A stretch of DNA of 64,000 bases from Malania oleifera (taxonomy: Eukaryota; Streptophyta; Magnoliopsida; Santalales; Ximeniaceae): contig NC_080425.1 of the NCBI RefSeq assembly GCF_029873635.1, positions 45,216,402-45,280,401 on the forward strand, given 5' to 3'. The notes under the pieces were generated by a model. That model had not been told where the DNA came from and did no database searches. It saw only the letters and a list, made by a program, of their open reading frames with translations. A program made the position numbers and the translations under genes. Every line of letters begins with the position of its first letter. The stretch's first letter is position 1. Positions 56,362 through 64,000 of the stretch are shown piece by piece.

Positions 56362-58329
56362 TAAGTCCCTCTGTAAACACATGTATATTTATGCTTATAT
56401 ATATCATACTAGTATTATTGTTGTATATTATTGTTAATAATATTATTATTTGTATATTATTAGTAATAATATTATTATCATGTTAATATCATTATTAATA
56501 ATGTTGTTATATTATTTGTATATTACCATCAATAATATTATCATATGGTTTGTATATTATTTTTAATATTGTCATTATATTGATTATAAGGGTATTGTAA
56601 TTATGTTGATTGTATTTGTATTAATACTGTATGATTTATATATTATTATTAGTCATATTGTTATGTAGTTGGCTTATTATCATTAGCATTATTATAATAT
56701 TAATTATAGTAGTATTATTACTATATTGTTTATATAGCATTATTGGTAAGATTATTATGTAATTAGCATGTTACTATTATTGGTTATGTCATTGTTAATT
56801 TATTACGTATTACTATTACATGAATTGTGTTAGTATAAATGTTATATTATTTGTACATTATTGGTAGTATTAAGTACATTGTTTATACAAGCATATTGTT
56901 TATTATTGTTGAAATATTATTATTATTATCATCATCATTATAATTAGCATGTTATTGATATTTTTAGGGTTTGATTGCCTCTATATAGATTGTTTATTAA
57001 TTTTAGGGTTATGAGTGTTTCCATATTATTATCACATTTTAACTTTAGGATTTGTTATGTTTCCAAATTATTAGTACATATTTTTTAGGATTTTTGATTT
57101 ATTTCCATTTTATTGCACGTTGAATTTTTTAGGGTTTGATTATTTCCATATCATTGTATATTTATTTTTAGGTTTGTCTAAATGCCATAATTTCGTCTTA
57201 TTTGTTTCCATATTTGTTTATATTTAACTTTTAGGGTTTGATTTATTGTCATGTTTCCTTTATTGTTAATATTAGGGTTTTGTTAGTGTTATGTCAAAGT
57301 TTTGATTATTTATAATTAGGGCTTTTGCCTGTGTTTGTTAGGATATATTATTATCATATTGTATAGTTATTGAAATTATGATATATATGTATTATTAGTC
57401 TAGTAGTATTATTATGGTATAATATTAATATTTACGTGTTATGATATATATAAATATTAAAGTGGTATTATAATATTGTATTGGTATTTATGTGTATTAA
57501 TATTATGAGATATATATGTGTTATTATTATAGTAGTATTATTATTACAGGTAATGTATTATCATTATAATATAATAGGGTTATTATTATCACATATTTCT
57601 GGAATTTTCAACTACATCCTATGTTTATATTTTGTATTGCGGTATCAATTATTTCTAGTATTTTGGTATTATTTTAGTAAGTATTTTATGTGGGTATATC
57701 CCTATGATTTTGATGCTGGGGAATGAGCTTTCGGGCTTCACGTACCTTTAGTTCTGAGGGAATATGTAAATATTTAGATTTAACAAATATTTTTGTATTG
57801 TTTATTTACTTATTTATTTATTTTTTTATTCACTTTGCACGTGTATTAATAAATTTACTAGAGGAGTAATTTTAAAGACTTTTTAGATCAACTTAGGGAT
57901 AATTCTAAATTAATTAGGTACCGTTCGTAAGAACGGGCGCGTAGGAGGTGCTCGTACCTTCCCCTCGCGTAACTGAACTCTCGACCCCAGTTCTGGTAAC
58001 GTAGACTCATTCTACCCCTAACGGGGTAGTAATCATGTGTTCTAACCACACTAAAAGGTTAGTGGCGACTCCGACATTCCCTATTTTTCCTTGAACATTA
58101 AAATTGATTTTTATTTCGCCGCTCGGGGCAGCCGCGCTCCTGGTACGTCACGACAGGGCACATTAAACATGATTGTCCATTTAAAAGGAAATGTTTGATA
58201 CCTAAACAGGTCTGGAGAGTGAAAGAAAAATGGGTACTAAAAACAAACCCCAAAAACTCCTCCTTTGACCTTAGGATTGGGAATTTAATGGAGCCAACCA
58301 CAGAAATGAAAAAGGATTATGATGACTAA

Positions 58330-58453
58330 AGGCATAGGAAGTGGTGTGTGATTATAATGACAAAGTATATGCACACTATTGTTCTACTAAGAACCATAGA
58401 AATGCTAACCAATATGGAAATATAAGTAATTTATCCAATCTAAACTTAAAGAA

Positions 58454-58484
<31 letters not shown>

Positions 58485-60581
58485 CATACTAATCGGGTAA
58501 GATATAAAAATATTGGTTTAAGTATGCTAACTTTGATTTATTCAAAGTATAAGGTTGAAGGCTTAACTAGCTAAAATATCAAGAACCTTATAACTTTTCA
58601 ATGAGTAACATAAATCATAATATTGAAGAATAAATCCACTTCCAAATGGACCAAAGCATCTTTGTTTAGCGAATAATTCTTATTGTTTAATCCATGCTTC
58701 AATATTAAAATCTTAAGTAAAGCAAATCATCTCCATTAAATAAGACTGGCCCTTAGGAAATAAATCATATTCTAAGCATCATTTAATCCTAAACTCATCA
58801 TTGGAGCCTTAAATGCTTAAATCAGCCATCACTCTAGCCACAAACACTAATAATCATAAATTTCATATCTATCAAGTGCTTATTAAAAGACATCCTATTA
58901 TAATCAAATTAGGGGTATTTTCTAAGGGAATCAAATTGTTTATCAAAGCATTTTTAATAAATATTCCCTTCGTGCTTAAAATGTATAATTTCCTAATTTT
59001 GATTTGTGATTAAGTCATTTCCTCCACAAGAAATATTTACCATACCACGATCATATCCGGTAAAGATTCATCTATCCTTGGCTCATTCCCTTACCTAAAA
59101 TTGAGATCATACTTGTGGGATACCGTCCAATGGTGGGATAATCAGAAATACCCAAAGAGCAGTATTAAAAAATGAATATTCTCCCAAATTGCTCTTTGCC
59201 TAAGTAGTTGGATATATTCACTTCCACGAAATATTTTGAATACTGTCCACTCATAATGAATATTCTTCTGAACTTAATGATAATTTAATTGCTAAGAGTA
59301 TTTGTCCAATGTCACGTCACAAGCTCTCAAACCTTAAATCAAATCTATTAGAAGCTTTTGAATATGTCAAATGGCTAAGTTATTTGCAATAGGTTTCGAT
59401 ATATATGAAAATGTAAATGACTAGAAAACCTATGCGTTGAGATCCATAAGAAAAGAAGCAATATAAGCTTATGACCCTAAAAAAGATTTATTTATGACTT
59501 TTGGTCCTCTAAGCCAAAGCAGGTAAATTCAAGTATAAATCATTGAAAATCTTAGAACACTCAGCTAAACTGGTGAAGAATGATTAAAAGAAAAATACAT
59601 AAGACGATGATAAGTGCATAACTGAGGGGGAGCAAATTAACTTGAAAATACTATGGCTCTGAAAAATAAGCATAATCACATTTGGTGTCATATTTTGTAT
59701 TTACATTTGGTATCAAATAATGAATGGTATGTGTAAATTGTTTTATGCATATTTGCTGCAACTTGTTAACCACATGAATTTTTTTAAACTATATTGAGTT
59801 AAACTTGTTGCATGCTTATAAATATTTAGGGGAGCTAAGCTCTATCCCTAGAAAAAGAGCATAAAGAACTCATGTGCGTCATGGTATCTCTATAGTTGGT
59901 CTAAGTTATTCTAAAATGATTATTTATACGGCTTGGAAATATTAGTGAAATTAATCTTTGACAAGTATAAGCATTTCATTTCTTCTAAGCAAGTTTTCAA
60001 ACTCAAAGATGGAGCATTTAAAAATTATTTCCTATCTTCGTATGCTCACCAAATATTTTTATGCTTAGACGTGCATTGAACTTTTTGTGGCATGTACTTA
60101 ATTATGATGATTTTATTGAATACTCTAGATGAACAATATATTGCTTCGCCACAAGTTCCTTGAGTTAAACATATGATCGTATTTTAAAATGCGTTGATAT
60201 TATTAGGATCTGTTTGGTTAGTATTTTTGGTTATATTTCTTTTCAGAATGTACTTAAATGCTTAACTAGAAAGATGTGTGTTTGTTTAAACTTTGAATTA
60301 TAGTTTCTTTTTCAGCAAGCATCATCCCCAGTGCTAATTGATAAATATCTAAGGGAAATCTTTTCATATCATATTTTTAAGGCAAGGAAATTTTTTTGCA
60401 CTAAAATTTGTTTTCTCTTGACTTATTCTTTACTAAAATTTCAGTAATTGCACATAAGATTACATGCAAACTAGTTAGATGGAAATCGTGCTCAAACATA
60501 CTATTTGCTATCATAAAAGGTAACGACCTCCTTATTTATTTATTTATTTATCTATTTATATATATATATATATTAATTGTT
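58330..60581 (+). other. Element J non-coding spacer downstream of gag
   Basis: No pol or ORF3 domain seen in any frame. Blocks shared in order with element E: ATCCACTTCCAAATGGAC (58634-58651), AATCCATGC (about 58690), CCTAAACTCA (58788-58797), AAGTGCTT (about 58875), ACCACGATCATA (59044-59055) and CCAAAGAGCA (59152-59161). A Sirevirus-type purine tract lies near 59620. A TA repeat stands at 58459-58484 and a TTTA/TA repeat at about 60530-60574, next to G. Confidence 0.65.
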
Positions 60582-62281
60582 CTAATACCCCCTGCTATGG
60601 AACTCGAGCCTCACAAGACACCGGGGTGAATCTAAATATAAAATCATACCTATGTAGCGAAAACGTAATCTATACATCCATACACATCATAAAATACCAG
60701 AAATCCGTATTTATATACCATAACTATATAATACATCTCTCTCCAAAATACTTGTCCCAAAGTACAAAACCCTACACAAACTTACCCTCTAAACCAGGGT
60801 AATCAATATACTCTCTATCCGCGAGCCTGATCTGCTCACCCAGTTGGTTCACCTGAAAAATGTTAAAGTCATAGGGTGAGTCGACGCTCAGTAAGTGGAA
60901 ATATGTTATTACTAGTGTGTGTCAACTAAGTTAAGAATACTGTTTAAATAACAACTGAACTGTAGTACAATAATAAATCTCTAAAGCATTTTTTTTTTTC
61001 ACAATTTAAAATATAACTGTATCATCTGTGTTTTCTACTTTTCATACTGCTAATATCATACTATACTCATCATATACTGTAAGGCTATATACATATACAT
61101 AACTGTGTTTTATCCATGGAACTATGTATGTCATGATTTGACCCCTCATGATAGGGTTATGCAGCCCATAGGCAGGACTTAATCTGGTCGGCCCTCTAGA
61201 TTAGTCAATATACTCTACACTACCTCAGTCCGGCCGAACTGCATCCACTCCTAGGCTCGGGATTGGCTGCTACCTCGTCAAATCGGCCCCCTCCACCTAG
61301 TGAACTGGGGAGCTGCATACTCTCCGAGCACGGTCAACGGTACCCACATACTATCTGAAATATGTGGTTGCACTCTATCTGTATATAGCAACGGTACCGT
61401 GCTCTGTATTCTTTATTTGTATCTTTCTGTATTCTTTCCTCAAGGATCTGAAACTATATATATATATATATATATATATACTCTTTTACTATTTTCATCA
61501 TGTTTCCAAAATTACCATAACGTTATCTTTCTGTACTGTAAATACTATAATATCTATATACTGTATCTGTAGCATCTTGATGCTATCTCTGTATATCTGT
61601 TTGTATACTCTGTCTATATACTCCGTCTGTATACTATGTATGTTATGGTAATAGGAAACATGGCATACTATAATCAATGTATATACTGTTCTGTATAAAG
61701 CTGTAATATATACTGATCTGAGTAAAACTGTAATATACTAATTTGGATAAATATCTGTAATATACTGTCTATATCTGTGTAATCGGTATAGTATGATATA
61801 CTGTAAAAACTATATAAGTTCTTCATCACATAAATATCTACTTAGGCCACACAAGTATTTAAAACTCATATTCTGTAAAACTGGGTAACAAGCTAGTATG
61901 CACATATATGCAAAATCTTTGATAACATTATAAAAATTCCTAGCATAGCATATTTCCCTTACCTTAGCTCTGAAAAGCCCCTACTAAATTCTAACCCTAT
62001 ACCCGCAGAGTTCTCCACTCAACACCCTGAAAATCAAATCCCCCAGAACAAAACATCTGTATTTCTTCGTGTATTGTATTTCTTATAATTGAGGGAAAGA
62101 CAAATACTAAATAAAATGCCTTACCCTGAGATTGGGACGAGAGCCAAACCAATTCCACCAACGATCAGCTCCAGCAAACATGCAGAGAACTTCACCAGAA
62201 GCATCGTGGTGGCTTCAGATCGTCGATCCAAGGTAAAACGGGCCCAGAATCGAAGAGAGAGGGGGAGGGAGTCGTAGGAGG

Positions 62282-62335
<54 letters not shown>

Positions 62336-62713
62336 TTCTGCACTGATTTTTCATCAAAAATCTGGGTTTTCACTATTTATAGAGCCAGATTCGTCGATGA
62401 GACACGTCACCTCATCAACGAGCTCTTCAATAATTTCATCGACGAACTTCCCCCCTCGTCGACAAATTTCAATTTGTCCCAAAAACCCTTATCGGTATCT
62501 TCTCATCGATGAGTCGTAGCTTCGTCGATGAGGTCCCCTTGTGCACTCATAGACGAATTCCTTGTGTTCGTCGACGAGACCCTATGTAAGAATTCCGGGT
62601 TATTATCTCCAAAGTGCAATGTCGTTGATGAAGCCTACTGCCTCCTTCCATTTGTGTTTCCATTTCCCTCTCTCTTATTATTTAAATACCATTAATTTTC
62701 AGGTAGTTAGATT
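60582..62713 (-). repeat. 3' LTR of element G
   Basis: On the minus strand it starts TCTAACTACCTGAAAATT (62713; expected TGTAAC) directly after the tract ATAAGGAGAGGAGAA. It holds palindromes near TTCGTCGACGAA (62640-62392), a TATA box (62381-62374), a GA microsatellite (62281-62333), CTGTATAC/TAATATACT-rich low-complexity sequence (61550-61800) and a TA repeat (61458-61481). It ends near 60582 (plus strand TCTAATACCCC). Left boundary approximate. Confidence 0.75.
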
Positions 62714-62961
62714 CTCCTCTCCTTATAAAATTTGGTCCTCAAAATTTACTATCTGTATCTCCATCTATCATCCCATAAAGGCAAATGATCTACTTATTTT
62801 ATTACCTGCCCTCACTTGTGGTAGAGGAATACCGTGGTTACATTTATGTTCTGGGAAATTACACATATAAAACTAAAAACTATCTACTAGCTAAAATCAA
62901 TACGTGTACCTACAAAAGAAACTTATCTAACTATTATACTTTACCTGAGTACTTTTATACC

Positions 62962-64000
62962 TCTTGGAACAACTGCGGATATCTCTGTCTGATCTGCTCC
63001 TCAAGTTCTCAAGAAGCTTCCTCTATGGCATGTTCCTTCATAAAACTTTAACTAACTATATTTCTTTAGTGCGTAAAGTCTGAACCTTCTTGTCCAAAAT
63101 CTATACTAGTACTTCTTCATATGCCAATGAATCCTTAAGCTCTATCTCTGTATAGCTAATGATGTGGGATGGATCTGGGACGTATTTCCTTAACATGGCA
63201 ACATGAAACACGCCATGAATTCGAGCCAAAGATGGCGGCAAAGCTAGCCTATAGGCAACTGACCCTATTCTCTCAAGTATCTCAAAAGGGCCAATATACC
63301 TAGGGCTCAACTTGCCCTTCTTTGTAAACCTCGTAACTCCTTTCAGAGGAGCTATCTTAAAAAATACTCGATCTCCCACATCAAATTCTAACTTCCGGCG
63401 ACGAGTGTGTGCGTAGCTTTTCTGCCGACTCTGTGCTACACTAATTCTTTCTTTAATTAGTCAGATCTTGTCACAAGACTGTTATACTATCTCTGGACCC
63501 AAAATTCACCTTTCACCTACTTCATTCCAGAAAAGAGGAGAATGACATATCCTACCATACAATGCCTCGTATTAAGCCATGTCAATACTAGCCTAATAGC
63601 TATTATTGTAAACAAACTCAACTAACGGCATAAACTGAATCCAACTGCCTCCAAAATCAAGCACACAAGCACGAAGCATATCCTCTAGTGTCTGAATCGT
63701 CCTCTCAGTCTGACCATCTGTCTAAGGATGAAAAGCAATGCTAAAATCTAACTGCATACCCATAGCCTCCTGAAAACTTTACCAGAATCGTGAAGTAAAC
63801 CGAGGATCTCAGTCCGAGACTATGGATACTGGTACTCCATGAACACAAACTATCTCCTGAACATATATCTCTTCCAGTTTATCCATGGAATAACCGATTT
63901 TAATAGGGATGAAATGAGCGATTTTTGTCAGAAGATCTACAACCACCCAAATCACATTCAATCCCTGTCGTACTAGTGGTAACCCCGTAACAAAGTCCAT
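62962..64000 (-). pseudogene. pol: Element G pol 3' part: integrase and chromodomain-like end
   Basis: On the minus strand, from the right edge: integrase core MDFVTGLPLVRQGLNVIW with VVVDLLTKIAHFIPIKIG (catalytic Asp), VHGVPVSIVSDRDPRFTSRF (second Asp), [20 protein letters not shown] (Glu), then the C-terminal domain VGDRVFFKIAPLKGVTRF, KLSPRYIGPFEILERIGSVA, LARIHGVFHVAMLRKYVPDP, and a chromodomain-like end VQTLRTKEI...AIEEAS...RQRYPQLF with a stop and a shift. Isolated stops inside the core (e.g. after TSRFW) show that it is decayed. Integrase inserts the cDNA; chromodomains of this lineage are thought to target heterochromatin. Confidence 0.87.

Larger units (their letters stand above)
55051..58155 (+). 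repeat. Solo LTR of an Ogre/Tat-like gypsy element (3105 bp)
   Basis: Perfect 5-bp duplication GGGCA (55046-55050, 58156-58160). It begins TGTAGACACCCCATTTTTACC and ends CCTGGTACGTCACGACA. Its 3' part carries words typical of Ogre/Tat LTRs as I remember them: GGAGGTGCTCGTACCTTCCCC and GTGGCGACTCCGAC near 57940-58075. In order: ATT microsatellite (55080-55316), TATA box CTATTTATAAG (about 55370), a GC-rich leader containing a 129 bp tandem duplication, and 1.3 kb of TATTA-rich sequence. Reading frames in the leader and the poly-Ile/Tyr frame are not genes. Confidence 0.85.
53757..58329 (+). pseudogene. gag: Element J gag, with stops, split by a solo LTR inside its zinc knuckle
   Basis: The ATG at 53757 opens MAYFGVPSFGVGQISASPP. 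The copia gag domain follows (DMKLMQINFGVMNILLLAL, SVKEIWEELDRRF). Next come a Cys/Asp/Ser-rich region (NDSQNDSCNDSDKSCDM), then DNMPSYEELQKGFVKAHKIL, a coiled coil, and a zinc knuckle whose CX2CX4 half ends at 55050 and whose HX4C half resumes at 58161. The 3105 bp between are the Ogre/Tat-like solo LTR. The C-terminus ends near 58329. Stops near 53890, 54141, 54165, 54421 and several more, plus frameshifts around 54540-54720, break it. No pol follows. Confidence 0.82.
51904..60581 (+). mobile_element. Element J: pol-less Sirevirus-like element, split by a solo LTR
   Basis: 5' LTR 51904-53700, primer site 53705-53717, gag 53757-58329 (interrupted by the solo LTR 55051-58155), then a spacer sharing its core with E. 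No pol domain. The spacer has a purine tract at about 59620 (TGAGGGGGAGC). Its 3' end is interrupted by G at 60582, and the 3' LTR is outside the window. Confidence 0.82.
60582..64000 (-). mobile_element. Element G: Tekay/Del-like gypsy retrotransposon, 3' LTR and end of pol
   Basis: On the minus strand pol enters at the right edge and ends near 62962, followed by a PPT and a 3' LTR (62713-60582). The rest of the element is right of the window. It is inserted in the tail of J. Confidence 0.85.

Noticed and set aside
56400-57720. Hydrophobic short frames in TATTA-rich sequence
   Set aside because: Low-complexity AT-rich LTR interior; no homology words, and frames arise from composition.

Overview
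This is a retrotransposon-dense stretch of a plant nuclear genome. I see no host gene, rRNA, tRNA gene or CRISPR array: nearly every base can be assigned to an LTR retrotransposon, a solo LTR or an LTR fragment. The plant origin is inferred from Sirevirus-like Ty1/copia elements (gag with an acidic region, coiled coil and zinc knuckle; repeated polypurine tracts; an extra 3' ORF), Tekay/Del-like Ty3/gypsy elements, Athila-like gypsy elements primed by tRNA-Asp, and an Ogre/Tat-like LTR. The species cannot be told from the sequence; a large-genome angiosperm is likely.

Layout. 1-3798: minus-strand, gag-only Athila-like element cut by the left window edge and inserted in the 5' LTR of A. 3799-14902: A, a plus-strand Sirevirus-like element with decayed gag, pol and ORF3. 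14903-15430: right part of a Tekay-like LTR (T1) that hosts A. 15431-49787: B, a minus-strand Sirevirus-like element lacking pol, expanded by insertions: T1+A, a complete gag-only Athila-like element (16047-22736), a solo copia LTR K (22975-24862), a solo Tekay-like LTR T2 (25770-28201), and, in its 5' LTR, gypsy element D (32118-49494), which carries E (38774-48069), a younger pol-less Sirevirus-like element with an intact gag. 49788-51438: fragments of three LTRs (F, H, I), each apparently the host of the previous one. 51439-51903: degenerate repeat array. 51904-60581: J, a plus-strand pol-less Sirevirus-like element split by an Ogre/Tat-like solo LTR (55051-58155). 60582-64000: G, a minus-strand Tekay-like element whose 3' LTR and end of pol lie in the window.

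Main biological idea. In the three elements that keep the extra 3' ORF (A, B, E), a family-specific palindrome is clustered in the LTR just upstream of its TATA box, and the same palindrome is clustered again just upstream of a second TATA box in front of ORF3. The palindrome differs between families (roughly TTCAG-N4-CTGAA in A, CTCAGGCGCCTGAG in B, TTCGGTCGACCGAA in E), but within each family the LTR and ORF3 clusters match. Palindromes in Sirevirus LTRs are already known; the matched second cluster in front of ORF3 is the part worth testing, because it suggests a shared, self-recognising regulatory circuit. E and J also share a collinear conserved block in the place of pol, suggesting a maintained non-autonomous lineage.
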